Source: Treponema sp. UBA7570
GTDB lineage: Bacteria; Spirochaetota; Spirochaetia; Treponematales; Treponemataceae
Length of the DNA: 19,898 nt
Direction: 5' to 3'
Assembly (NCBI GenBank): GCA_002477955.1
Contig: DLLE01000067.1
Location: forward strand, 1-19,898
Shown here in pieces: positions 1 through 7,322 of this stretch. Both the position numbers and the translations under genes were made by a program. The notes below the pieces were generated by a model, which worked only from the letters and a program-made list of their open reading frames with translations, made no database searches and was not told the DNA's origin. How positions within the stretch are numbered: the stretch's first letter is position 1; every line of letters begins with the position of its first letter.

Positions 1-218
1 GTGGCAAGGTTTATTTCGAGAGTGTTCATGCGGTTTGTTCCTCCGCCCATAACTCCGCGCAGTCCGCCTGTTCCAAATTCAAGAGTCTGATAGAATCTGT
101 CTTCAAGCTCCTTCATATCCTCTTTTTCGACAAGCTCCTCAACTTCCTTCCGGAATCTCTCGTCCTTTTCTTCTTCGATGTACTTTTTGGCACGCTCAAG
201 AATTTCTGATTTTTCCAT
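1..218 (-). CDS. Phosphoglucomutase/phosphomannomutase family protein, N-terminal part (truncated by window edge)
   Basis: The minus-strand frame opens with ATG at 218-216, behind a good ribosome binding site (GGGAGA, about 5 bases upstream), and runs off the left edge after 72 codons. The translation starts MEKSEILERAKKYIEEEK and continues with a charged helix. It then contains FYQTLEFGTGGLRG (about residues 43-56) followed by GGGTNRMN. This block is typical of the N-terminus of PgcA-type alpha-D-phosphohexomutases, which interconvert hexose 1- and 6-phosphates; the TGGLRG region helps bind the sugar phosphate. The catalytic serine loop and metal site lie outside the window, so activity cannot be judged. 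It lies 21 bases after the stop of another complete phosphohexomutase gene, so the two are probably co-transcribed. Confidence 0.8.
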   Translation of the reverse strand, partial: MEKSEILERAKKYIEEEKDERFRKEVEELVEKEDMKELEDRFYQTLEFGTGGLRGVMGGGTNRMNTLEINLA

Positions 219-239
219 AAATTTCTCCCATAAAAAGTT

Positions 240-2111
240 CTATGCTAGTGAATCTGCACGCAGAATCATCTTTGTTTCCCATTCAAGAAGCTTTTGTTCT
301 TCTTTTGGTTTGTTTCCTTTTACATCGCACATTACGCGGAAAACAGGCTCTGTTCCGCTTCCGCGCATCCACATAAATGCGACAGGCTTTTCGTTTTCAT
401 CGTAAAAAATGATTTTGAGTCCGCCTTTGCCGCTCTGCGAATAATCGTCAATGTTTTTGGTTTCAACGGTTCCGTTTGTTCTGACAGCAACATAGCTTTC
501 AAAACCGTACAGTTCCTTTAATTCATTTTTATGCAAATTCCACTGATTTTCAAATATTTTTTGAAATTTTGCCTTTAAAATTCCGTGATCTGTTGTTTTT
601 ATCTGAAGGACTGCCCTTTCTTCGCTTACGCCAGTAGTCGTGTAAACAGGCAAAGTTTCAATTATGTCGCGCAATGTGTAGTTTTCTTTGTATTTTTCCA
701 TTTGGCCGCTTGCTTCGCACCAAAGATGAAAAAGACCTTTTCTCAAAACTCCGTTGATTTGGTCGTCTTTTAAAATCAAAAGTTTTATAAGCGCAAAAAT
801 TGTACAAAGAGGGTCGCGCACTGCCGCCGGATGAGTAATGTTTCCGCCGTTTGAACCTTCGCCCAAAATGCGCACTGTCCAGCCTTCTCTTCGCTTTTCG
901 CGCGCCAAATTTACGACATTTGCTTCGCCAACTTCCGCACGGAAAACTTCTGCCTTAAAAGCATGCGCGATTTCTTCGATTCTCATTGATGTAGGGCCGT
1001 TTACCGCAACACCGACTTTTTGTCCGCCAAAAAAAGAGCCGGTTTGTCCATTTTTTCCTGATAAAAAGAGCTCTGCTTTTTTTGCAAGTCCGCACCCTTG
1101 AGAAACTTGAGCCTGATATGCCGAATATGCAAGTTCTGAAAGAACTGAAAGCGCAAATCCTTCCTGTGCTCTTAAAAACTTTGCTTTTTGTTCAATTTCG
1201 TCCCAATAGACAATATTTCCACGGTCTCCGTCGCAGTCAGGCATGTAGCCAAGAATGCAGTTTTTGTCGCCAGCGGCCTGTCTTATTTCGATTTCGCGTG
1301 CGCACCAAACTAAATTTTCCGGTTCAGGAATAATTTCGTGGGCGATTTGTCCTGGAGCGCTGTTGATTGTCGTTAAGGAAATTCCACATTCGTTTAAAAA
1401 TGCTTTGTCAATGGACATTGTGCGCGCAGAACCGTTCATATCTGCTACTACGCACAGCGGTTTTTGAATCAAGTTTTGTCTTATTTTTGCAAATACCGCA
1501 TTTTGTACGGCAGGCTCTTTCGAACCCGAAATTACTTCTTTTTCAAAATTTCTGTAAGTGTTTGCCGCCGAATGTTTTGTCGCGATTGATTCTGCAAAAA
1601 CCCAATCCAAATCAATGTCAGAACAGGAAGAAGCCAATTTTCGCGCATATTCAGCAGCATCAGGACGGACGCATTTTTTTTCAAATTCTGCAACGAGTTT
1701 TGCGTTTTCCTGTCCATTCAAAACACCTCCGTCATTCAGCCCGAATTTAATTCCGTTGTAGCCAATCGGGTTGTGGCTTGCCGAAATATAGACAAATCCG
1801 TCCGCCGAATGTGCATAAACCATAATTTCTGGAGAGGCAATGATTCCAGTATACGAAACTGCAATTTTTTTTGCCAGAAAAACCCTAAGCATTGTTTCTG
1901 CAATTGCCGGACCTGTAGGACGAGTGTCCATTCCAACTATAATTAAAGGGGATTTTTTTTGAGCAAGCATATAGTCTGCAAAGGTTTCTGCTGCAAGCGC
2001 CGCGATTGTGCGGTTTAAATTTCCGATTTCGCTATTGCCGTCGTCTTTTTCTCCGGATTCAGCAAAAACCTTGCGCCAGCCAGACGCTGATGTAATCATC
2101 TTGTGTTCCAT
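240..2111 (-). CDS. Phosphoglucomutase/phosphomannomutase (alpha-D-phosphohexomutase)
   Basis: This 623-residue cytosolic enzyme should move phosphate between C1 and C6 of a hexose (glucose or mannose), feeding glycolysis, glycogen or cell-surface sugar synthesis. All four family loops are visible: the phosphoserine loop ISASHNP (catalytic Ser112), the metal loop DCDGDRG (Asp292, Asp294, Asp296), the sugar-binding loop GEGSNGG (417-423) and the C-terminal phosphate loop RGSGTEP (583-589). The second metal-loop residue is Cys where Gly is usual. The length fits the long PgcA/PGM2-like class rather than the roughly 450-residue ManB/GlmM class. Substrate preference cannot be read from the sequence. 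Start: the ATG at 2111 is only about 3 bases past the predicted transcription start, and no clear ribosome binding site precedes it. The in-frame ATG at 2099 (Met5), just before the conserved SASGWRKVF block, is a fair alternative. The next gene downstream is a second phosphohexomutase. Confidence 0.9.
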   Translation of the reverse strand: MEHKMITSASGWRKVFAESGEKDDGNSEIGNLNRTIAALAAETFADYMLAQKKSPLIIVGMDTRPTGPAIAETMLRVFLAKKIAVSYTGIIASPEIMVYAHSADGFVYISASHNPIGYNGIKFGLNDGGVLNGQENAKLVAEFEKKCVRPDAAEYARKLASSCSDIDLDWVFAESIATKHSAANTYRNFEKEVISGSKEPAVQNAVFAKIRQNLIQKPLCVVADMNGSARTMSIDKAFLNECGISLTTINSAPGQIAHEIIPEPENLVWCAREIEIRQAAGDKNCILGYMPDCDGDRGNIVYWDEIEQKAKFLRAQEGFALSVLSELAYSAYQAQVSQGCGLAKKAELFLSGKNGQTGSFFGGQKVGVAVNGPTSMRIEEIAHAFKAEVFRAEVGEANVVNLAREKRREGWTVRILGEGSNGGNITHPAAVRDPLCTIFALIKLLILKDDQINGVLRKGLFHLWCEASGQMEKYKENYTLRDIIETLPVYTTTGVSEERAVLQIKTTDHGILKAKFQKIFENQWNLHKNELKELYGFESYVAVRTNGTVETKNIDDYSQSGKGGLKIIFYDENEKPVAFMWMRGSGTEPVFRVMCDVKGNKPKEEQKLLEWETKMILRADSLA

Positions 2112-2120
2112 AACAGAAAC

Positions 2121-2149
2121 ATTTTATCACCAAAAAAGACTAATCGCAA
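2121..2149 (-). promoter_or_regulatory. Sigma70-type promoter for the phosphohexomutase genes
   Basis: On the minus strand a -35 box TTGCGA (2149-2144) is separated by 17 bases from a -10 box TAAAAT (2126-2121). They match consensus at 4 and 5 of 6 positions. The predicted transcription start falls near 2114, about 3 bases before the ATG at 2111 and 15 before the ATG at 2099. This either supports the downstream start or implies a nearly leaderless message. Confidence 0.5.
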
Positions 2150-2174
2150 TAAACTAGAAAATTCTTGTTTTTTA

Positions 2175-2264
2175 TTTGGGACCGCAAGCCGCTTTCAAAC
2201 CTGCTTTCCACGGTTCCGCTTTTGCTCCATCCGCCGCAGGCGGACGCTGCGCGCCGTTCCAATC
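2175..2264 (-). repeat. GC-rich intergenic element A (candidate dispersed repeat)
   Basis: This roughly 90-base block is markedly richer in G and C than the flanking T-rich DNA. Read on the minus strand it begins GATTGGAACGGCGCGC and ends GCGGTCCCAAAT. It contains a perfect hairpin, TCCGCC-TGC-GGCGGA (plus positions 2230-2244). It lies between the stop of the LytM-like gene and the promoter of the phosphohexomutase gene. No run of T follows the hairpin, so it is not an evident terminator. Similar end motifs occur in element B at 6377-6493. Membership of a repeat family is an inference that needs the rest of the genome. Confidence 0.4.
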
Positions 2265-2289
2265 AGGGGTGCATTTTTTTTGTTTAAAT

Positions 2290-3150
2290 TCAATATGCTT
2301 CCACAGAATATGCAAGGATTTTTTCTTTTCCCAGAATATCTGCAACCGAAACTGTAATTCTGTTGTGTCCCTTCGGAATTGCAATTTCGCCTAAGAGCTG
2401 TCTTTTTTGGTCTGGATAAATTACAGAAGAAGAATAGTTGCTCTTATTGTTTACGCATAGTTTTCCGTCTATGCTTACCAGCGCGTCGTATGTAATTGTG
2501 TCGGCGACTGCTCCGTTTACAAGAATTGCCGTTTTGTATGGCATAGAAACCGGCCGCTGTGCGCAGTAAATAAAGTATGTCCCCGAAGGAATTCTTCTAT
2601 TTTTGTCAAAATTATATTCAGTTCCTTTTTTATTTACAGCCGTAAGATTGAGAATTTCAAGCGGAAGCTCGTTTCCAAAGCGCGGCATTAAAATTCGCGG
2701 ATTTACGAGCGTTTTGGCCTTTAAATCGACAACCTGAAATTCCAAAAGAGCGTTTCCTTCCTGCCAGCCGGAGCTTCCGCAGGTTCCAAGAGGGGTTGCG
2801 TTTTCAACTTCCGAAAGTTCATATCGTTTTTCCTGATCGTCAGAATTCAAATTTGCATAAACTGTCATCAAGCTGTCATCGTGAACGAGAATCACCGCGT
2901 TTCCAAGAGTGCTTTCAAAAAGCGAAGAATCTTCGTCATGTTCGCTCAAAACCGCGGTGACAGTTCCTTTGCTGGAAGTTTTAATTTCTCCGCTGTCGCT
3001 AAAAATCAGCGAAGGATTTATAACTCCGCCACGGGTGTGCGCAAAATATGCAAAAAAAGTGTCGGACATGATTTCTTCCTGCGGCCAGTCAAAACCAAAG
3101 GCAAAAAAAGAAACAAAAACTAATGTCAATATGGAATATATCTTTTTCAT
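2290..3150 (-). CDS. Exported LytM/M23-like protein, probably catalytically inactive
   Basis: This 286-residue protein starts with a typical signal peptide (MKK, then a hydrophobic stretch to about residue 19), so it should be exported. Residues about 60-155 follow the layout of an M23/LytM domain: KGTVTAVL, then GNAVILVHDD, then TVYANL, then a GTCGSSGW turn, then LLEFQVV and VNPRILMP. In active M23 enzymes the first strand carries HxxxD zinc ligands and the last carries HxH. Here the last is LLEFQV with no histidine, and no HxxxD precedes the domain. I therefore read it as a non-enzymatic LytM-like protein, a class known in other bacteria to regulate amidases or scaffold division proteins. 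The C-terminal 130 residues look like a beta-rich domain that I do not recognise. It follows the propeller-like gene by 20 bases, so the two probably share a transcript. Confidence 0.6.
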   Translation of the reverse strand: MKKIYSILTLVFVSFFAFGFDWPQEEIMSDTFFAYFAHTRGGVINPSLIFSDSGEIKTSSKGTVTAVLSEHDEDSSLFESTLGNAVILVHDDSLMTVYANLNSDDQEKRYELSEVENATPLGTCGSSGWQEGNALLEFQVVDLKAKTLVNPRILMPRFGNELPLEILNLTAVNKKGTEYNFDKNRRIPSGTYFIYCAQRPVSMPYKTAILVNGAVADTITYDALVSIDGKLCVNNKSNYSSSVIYPDQKRQLLGEIAIPKGHNRITVSVADILGKEKILAYSVEAY

Positions 3151-3170
3151 ACAAAATCTGCCTCCGGCTT

Positions 3171-4235
3171 TTATTTAAACTCAATGTCCACTCTCGAAAT
3201 CGAACTGTCTCGTCCGACAAAAAGCGAATTGTCTTTTACTGTTATGCAGGCGTTTTCCGCTTTAAAGCTAAATTTTCCGGAATAGACCGAGTGCTTTTGT
3301 ATTACAGAAACTGAATAAATTCCGTCATTTTTGCTCAGGACAAAGATATTTTTTTTGTCGCCAGTTTCTTCTATCGAAAGAATATCGCCTTTTATCGGAA
3401 TATGCTTTGATTTTAAAGTTTTGCAGTTTACAATGCCAAGACAGTCTTTGTGCGCAAAATAGCAGTAATCACCGGCGCTTGAAAATTTTACGAGAACCTG
3501 TTTTGTTGTATCTGATTCCAGATATTCATGAAAGAAGATTTTTGTAATTCCGTTTTCTTTTTTTGCAAGTGTGAATCTCTGCTGTTTTTGACCGCTTACG
3601 CTCGCTGTCGATAAATCGTCATCCGAAACTGCAAGACCTAGAATTACAGGATATTTGCTTCCGCCTGGCTCATACTGCTGTTCGATTTTTCCGTCTGTGT
3701 CAAAAATAAGAATTGATCCGTCCGCATAGCCTGCGGCAACTTTTTCGTTTGTAGAATCCAGAGCTGTAATAGGAACATAATTTTCAAATTTCCATTTTGG
3801 CTCAAAATTTTCATTCAAAAAAACAAAGCTTGTTCCGCCTGGCAACATAAGAAATTTTCTGTCTTTTTGAAAAAACGGAAATCCTTGCATTTTTAGTTCT
3901 TTCTTTTGATTTCCTTCTTTGGATATAAGCTTTAGGCTTTTGTCGCTTGTTCCGTAAATGCAGTAATCATCTGGACTGATTGCAATTTTGTACGGAAATG
4001 TAAAAGTCTGAGCAATTCGGCCTTCTTCTGTAAAATATCCTGCGTTTTGTCCAAGCCTGAACGGAATATATTGCGAAGGTTCGATTTTGTTTGAATCTGG
4101 AGAAGTTTTGTTGCAGTCAACCGTCCATTTGGTCACAAAATGAATTTCTTTAGAAAGAGGCTTTACTGCACAAAATGTATATGCAAGCACAATCGTTGCA
4201 CATATCGTAGGAATTGGATTTATTTTTTTTAGCAT
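3171..4235 (-). CDS. Membrane-anchored or exported beta-propeller-like protein
   Basis: The 354-residue product begins MLKKINPIPTICATIVLAYT, a hydrophobic segment that is either an uncleaved anchor or a signal peptide. The rest is made of short beta-strand repeats such as YKIAISPDDYCIYGTSD, KVAAGYADGSILIFDTDG and DILSIEETGDKKNIFVLS. These resemble WD40/PQQ-like propeller blades, usually a protein-binding platform, and no catalytic motif is visible. The frame stays open upstream to 4382, but that part is not protein-like and overlaps the promoter region. The ATG at 4235, directly before the hydrophobic segment, is therefore chosen, although no clear ribosome binding site precedes it. The downstream LytM-like gene is probably its partner. 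Exact function unknown. Confidence 0.65.
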   Translation of the reverse strand: MLKKINPIPTICATIVLAYTFCAVKPLSKEIHFVTKWTVDCNKTSPDSNKIEPSQYIPFRLGQNAGYFTEEGRIAQTFTFPYKIAISPDDYCIYGTSDKSLKLISKEGNQKKELKMQGFPFFQKDRKFLMLPGGTSFVFLNENFEPKWKFENYVPITALDSTNEKVAAGYADGSILIFDTDGKIEQQYEPGGSKYPVILGLAVSDDDLSTASVSGQKQQRFTLAKKENGITKIFFHEYLESDTTKQVLVKFSSAGDYCYFAHKDCLGIVNCKTLKSKHIPIKGDILSIEETGDKKNIFVLSKNDGIYSVSVIQKHSVYSGKFSFKAENACITVKDNSLFVGRDSSISRVDIEFK

Positions 4236-4245
4236 GATTATTTTT

Positions 4246-4274
4246 ATGGTATAATGATTAAAAATTATGGTCAA
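4246..4274 (-). promoter_or_regulatory. Candidate promoter for the propeller-like/LytM-like pair
   Basis: On the minus strand a -35 box TTGACC (4274-4269, 5 of 6) is followed after 17 bases by TACCAT (4251-4246), or after 15 bases by TATACC (4253-4248). Both -10 candidates match at 4 of 6 positions. The transcript would start only about 5-10 bases before the ATG at 4235. It faces away from the promoter at 4348-4376, so about 70 bases separate two divergent promoters. Confidence 0.4.
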
Positions 4275-4347
4275 GTTTGATAAAAAAATGTTTTTTTTAT
4301 CAGAATGTTCTTTAATTTTGCAATAAAGTTGAAGAAAATGTGTTTGC

Positions 4348-4376
4348 TTGACAAAATACCGTTCTAAATGCAAAAT
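4348..4376 (+). promoter_or_regulatory. Promoter for the HTH-EIIA gene
   Basis: A perfect -35 box TTGACA (4348-4353) is followed after 17 bases by CAAAAT (4371-4376, 4 of 6). The predicted start near 4383 leaves a leader of about 38 bases before the GTG start at 4421. Confidence 0.5.
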
Positions 4377-4420
4377 ATGCAAAAGATTGTTAAGAGTTTA
4401 TAAAAAATTTGGAGAAAAAA

Positions 4421-5071
4421 GTGGAAGACGATATCCTTACAATTGAAGAAGTTGCAAAATATCTGCGTGTTTCTGAACGCACTGTTTATGACTGGGCTCA
4501 AAAAGGCGAAATTCCTGCTGGAAAAATTGGAACGGTATGGCGTTTTAAAAAATCAGAGATTGAAAAATGGGTAAATGAACGTCTTTCTTCAAATATCAAA
4601 AAAGAAGAAAGCAATCCTGAAGTAATCGTAAAAAACATTCTTTCACCAGACCGCATTGTTTTTATAAATCATACTACAAAACGCGATGCTCTTGTTGAGC
4701 TTGCAAACAATTTGAGCACAGCTCCTCAGGTAAAATACAGCGATGAGCTTGTTACAGAAATTTTAAAGCGTGAAGAGCTTATGTCTACAGCAATAGGCCG
4801 TGGAATTGCAATTCCTCATGTGCGCCTGTCTTCCGTGACAGACCTTGTAATGAGTGTTGGAATCTGCAAGAAGGACATAATCGACTATCAGTCAATTGAT
4901 GAAATTCCTGTAAGAATTTTGATTATGATTGCAGCGGCTTATAATCAGCACACATATTACCTTCAGACGCTGAGTTTTTTCAGTTCAAAATTAAAAGAAA
5001 AGGCTTTGCGTGATAAGCTTCTTGATGCTTCAACTCCAGAAGAGGTATATGCTCTTTTAACACGGAACTAG
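4421..5071 (+). CDS. HTH DNA-binding domain fused to PTS EIIA (nitrogen-regulatory type) domain
   Basis: The 216-residue cytosolic protein has two domains. Residues about 5-52 form an excisionase/MerR-like winged helix (LTIEEVAKYLRVSERTVYDW, then GEIPAGKIGTVWRFKKSEIE) expected to bind DNA. Residues about 65-210 form a PTS EIIA domain of the PtsN/fructose type. The expected phosphorylated histidine is His133 in the block GIAIPHVR. A likely role is a regulator whose DNA or protein contacts depend on PTS phosphorylation, but targets are not visible. Start: a TTG at 4409 is in frame, but GTG at 4421 has a well-placed GGAG site 6 bases upstream (4411-4414) and begins at the conserved domain edge, so it is chosen. 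The gene is single, with its own TTGACA promoter, divergent from the propeller-like gene and convergent with the next gene. No good terminator was seen in the 36-base gap after it. Confidence 0.85.
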   Translation: MEDDILTIEEVAKYLRVSERTVYDWAQKGEIPAGKIGTVWRFKKSEIEKWVNERLSSNIKKEESNPEVIVKNILSPDRIVFINHTTKRDALVELANNLSTAPQVKYSDELVTEILKREELMSTAIGRGIAIPHVRLSSVTDLVMSVGICKKDIIDYQSIDEIPVRILIMIAAAYNQHTYYLQTLSFFSSKLKEKALRDKLLDASTPEEVYALLTRN

Positions 5072-5107
5072 TCTTTGTCAGAACAGAAAAATTGTCTTTC
5101 TTTTAAG

Positions 5108-6307
5108 TTATTCGTAGAGTTCTACAGGAATCCAGTTTTTTCTGTCCTGCATGTCTTTTGCAATCATTCCAAAAGTTAGATTTTTTGCCGTAGTTTCTCC
5201 AAAAAGATATTCTTTTCCGTCGAGACTGTAGGTTTGTCCCTGTTTTCCCGGCAAATTTATTCCCACCATGGCATGGCTGTATTGAGTGCTTATAAACATA
5301 ATTGAATCCAGTCCAAGATTTTTATAAAGGAGCATTAAAAGCATTGAGCGGCTGTCGCAGTCAGAGCCTGCCCCTTCGAGCGTTGCCGGAATATTTGTAA
5401 AATCGGCGCTGTCAGCTGAAGAGGATTTTCTTTCGTAGTTAAAATTTTGCGTCCAGGTTAAAAGTTTTTGCGCAATTGCCGCTTCCGGAAAATCCGGGGA
5501 CTCTTTTTGACAATCTTCGAGCAGCGCGTTTGAAATGTCAAATGCCGCTTTTTTTGTGCGGCCCATTCCGTCTTTTGCAATTATTCTGTAAAAACGCTGC
5601 CATGCTTCTTTCCAGCATTTTTGGTTTACAAACAGTTTAAAAACTGAAAATTCACGGTCAACGACAAACTGGTTTGCTTCGGAATCATCTTTGTCCAAAA
5701 CCGTGTTTATTTTTTTTCCGTCAATTGTGAGCGTTACTTTTTTTTGTCCGGCCTTTGGAAAGGCGAATGCGGTTATAAGTCCGCTTTCTTTAAAGCTTCC
5801 GCGGTCGACCATTATGCTGTCTAATATAGAAAGAATAAACTGTTCGCAGTTGTATGCCTTGTCTTCCGGGGCGAACGAAATAACTGTCAGAAAACTTTTT
5901 TTATCTGGAATAGGAATGGAAGCTCCCCAGCCGCACATTTTTGTGCCAAGCGCTTTTTCGCTTATTGTAATCTGAGAAACGGCGCATTCTCTGTTGCGCC
6001 ATTTTGCCGTAGAAATTTCTCCAGCCGCAGAAAGTTTTTCTAAGGTTTTGCAAAGGGCTTGTGCGCTGCTTTGAAAATTTTCCTGCGGCCAGACTTTTAC
6101 TGCGGTTTGGACCGGAAGAAGCTTGTGAGTAAAAAGAATTGAGCTTTCGTCTTCCGTCATATCTGAAATTTCTGACATTTCTGGAAAATCTATGCTGTAG
6201 CCGTAGATTGAACTTGAAATCAGTTCTGAAAACGAATGAAAACTTGGAAAAATTAAAAAGAATATTGCAAAAATCGAGCGGATAAAAGTTTGGTGGAATT
6301 TTTTCAT
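5108..6307 (-). CDS. Exported transglutaminase-like superfamily protein
   Basis: From the ATG at 6307 the product has 399 residues. It begins MKKFHQTFIRSIFAIFFLIF, a basic then hydrophobic signal segment, so it should act outside the cytoplasm. The N-terminal half is a beta-rich region without recognised motifs. The C-terminal part has a transglutaminase-like core: GAGSDCDSRSMLLMLL with candidate nucleophile Cys317, then YSHAMVGI with His345, then a strand ending FGETT with Glu371 as a possible third residue. Members of this fold are proteases, peptide N-glycanases or crosslinking enzymes, and the reaction here is open. The frame extends upstream to 6406, but those residues precede a clear signal peptide and overlap element B, so the internal ATG is chosen. 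A weak GGAAG lies about 14 bases upstream. The gene is transcribed alone and meets the HTH-EIIA gene tail to tail. Confidence 0.65.
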   Translation of the reverse strand: MKKFHQTFIRSIFAIFFLIFPSFHSFSELISSSIYGYSIDFPEMSEISDMTEDESSILFTHKLLPVQTAVKVWPQENFQSSAQALCKTLEKLSAAGEISTAKWRNRECAVSQITISEKALGTKMCGWGASIPIPDKKSFLTVISFAPEDKAYNCEQFILSILDSIMVDRGSFKESGLITAFAFPKAGQKKVTLTIDGKKINTVLDKDDSEANQFVVDREFSVFKLFVNQKCWKEAWQRFYRIIAKDGMGRTKKAAFDISNALLEDCQKESPDFPEAAIAQKLLTWTQNFNYERKSSSADSADFTNIPATLEGAGSDCDSRSMLLMLLYKNLGLDSIMFISTQYSHAMVGINLPGKQGQTYSLDGKEYLFGETTAKNLTFGMIAKDMQDRKNWIPVELYE

Positions 6308-6376
6308 AATTTTGACACTTCCATAAAATACTAGGCTAAAAAATACTTTTTTTGTAATATACACAACTGGACAAGG

Positions 6377-6493
6377 GATTGTAAGGGCGAGCGAAGCGCG
6401 TTCCAAAAATGTGATTGCGCTTTGCGAAATTGCATTTTTTGGAATGACAACCCTGAAAAGCCCGGTTTTTGCGCAAGCAAAAATGGCCCCAAA
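6377..6493 (+). repeat. Structured intergenic element B (candidate dispersed repeat)
   Basis: The element begins GATTGTAAGGGCGAGCGAAG and ends GGCCCCAAA. It contains two hairpins. The larger pairs 6401-6411 with 6433-6444 (one bulged A), with an inner stem 6414-6420/6424-6430 containing one mismatch. The smaller pairs 6466-6472 with 6477-6483 around a GCAA tetraloop. It lies between the divergent starts of the transglutaminase-like gene and the pseudouridine synthase gene. Its ends resemble those of element A (2175-2264), which suggests, but does not prove, a repeat family. Confidence 0.4.
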
Positions 6494-6527
6494 AAATCAA
6501 AAAAAATACTTACAGATTGATAATCGG

Positions 6528-7238
6528 ATGAAAAATATTCAAATTGTATATGAAAATGAGGAAATTCTTCTAATAAATAAAGAAGCCGGAATGAGTGTTC
6601 AGGGCGGCGCAGGTATTGCGCATTCTTTGGACGAAGAGCTTTCTAAGCAGGTCGGTTATAAGGTTTTTTTGGTGCACAGGCTCGACAAGGAAACGTCCGG
6701 TCTTATGGTTGTTGCAAAGTCGGCTGCCGCGGCTAATAGATGGATTGGCTTGATTGCAGGAAAACAGGTAAAAAAAGAATATACGGCTGTATGTTTTGGA
6801 TTGCCTTGTGTAAATGGAAAAACGGCTTTGGCTGGAACTTTAAAAGACAACGTTGTAAAAGCTGGACGTGAATTGAATGCTGTTACGGACTTTAAGGTTT
6901 TAAAATCTGGAAAAGTTAAAATTGTTTCTGGAACGGAAAATGCTGCTAAAAAGGAGGATGGTTCTTTTGAAAGTGAAGAAATCGAGCTTTCTGTCTTGCA
7001 CCTTGCGCTTGGAACCGGAAGAATGCATCAGATAAGAATTCATCTTGCAAAGGCCGGCTGTCCGATTGTTCAGGATGATAAGCACGGAAACTTTAAATTG
7101 AATAAAAAGGCGCGGAAACTCGGCCTTAAAAAACTGTGTCTTGCTGCGACGACGATAACTCTTCCTGTCGATGGGAAAAAAACTGTTTTTAACGTGGATT
7201 TGCCGGAGCATATAAAAAAGGCGGCTGAACTTTTGTAG
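6528..7238 (+). CDS. RluA-family RNA pseudouridine synthase
   Basis: The 236-residue enzyme should isomerise uridine to pseudouridine in rRNA or tRNA. The family signature VHRLDKETSGLMVVAKS carries the catalytic aspartate (Asp53). The later GRMHQIRIHLA block (of the TGRxHQIRxHL type) and the KLCLAATTITL strand are also in place. No S4 RNA-binding domain is present at the N-terminus, which resembles RluA/TruC more than RluC/RluD, so the target base cannot be assigned. The frame is open from 6411, but the first 39 residues come from the hairpin-rich element B and do not look conserved. The ATG at 6528 begins MKNIQIVYENEEILLINKEA, the usual family start, though it has no strong ribosome binding site. 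It precedes the rimP operon but is separated from it by that operon's own promoter. Confidence 0.85.
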   Translation: MKNIQIVYENEEILLINKEAGMSVQGGAGIAHSLDEELSKQVGYKVFLVHRLDKETSGLMVVAKSAAAANRWIGLIAGKQVKKEYTAVCFGLPCVNGKTALAGTLKDNVVKAGRELNAVTDFKVLKSGKVKIVSGTENAAKKEDGSFESEEIELSVLHLALGTGRMHQIRIHLAKAGCPIVQDDKHGNFKLNKKARKLGLKKLCLAATTITLPVDGKKTVFNVDLPEHIKKAAELL

Positions 7239-7263
7239 TTTTTTGTTATATAAGGAATTGTAC

Positions 7264-7292
7264 TTGACATTTTTTTGTTAAAATCGTAAAGT
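7264..7292 (+). promoter_or_regulatory. Main promoter of the rimP-nusA-infB operon
   Basis: A consensus -35 TTGACA (7264-7269) is followed after exactly 17 bases by TAAAGT (7287-7292, 4 of 6). Transcription should start near 7299-7300, giving a leader of about 75 bases before rimP that contains the hairpin at 7323-7348. Confidence 0.6.
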
Positions 7293-7322
7293 ATGTTAAC
7301 ATTTTAATAGTAATATTTAAAT

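Noticed and set aside
4236..4382. N-terminal extension of the propeller-like protein to 4382.
   Set aside because: It would place 49 residues before a signal-like segment and overlaps the divergent promoters.
5072..5107. Possible bidirectional terminator between the convergent HTH-EIIA and transglutaminase-like genes.
   Set aside because: Only a 5-pair AT stem (AGAAA/TTTCT) could be found, too weak to call.
6308..6406. N-terminal extension of the transglutaminase-like protein to 6406.
   Set aside because: A clear signal peptide begins at 6307, and the extension is drawn partly from the structured intergenic element.
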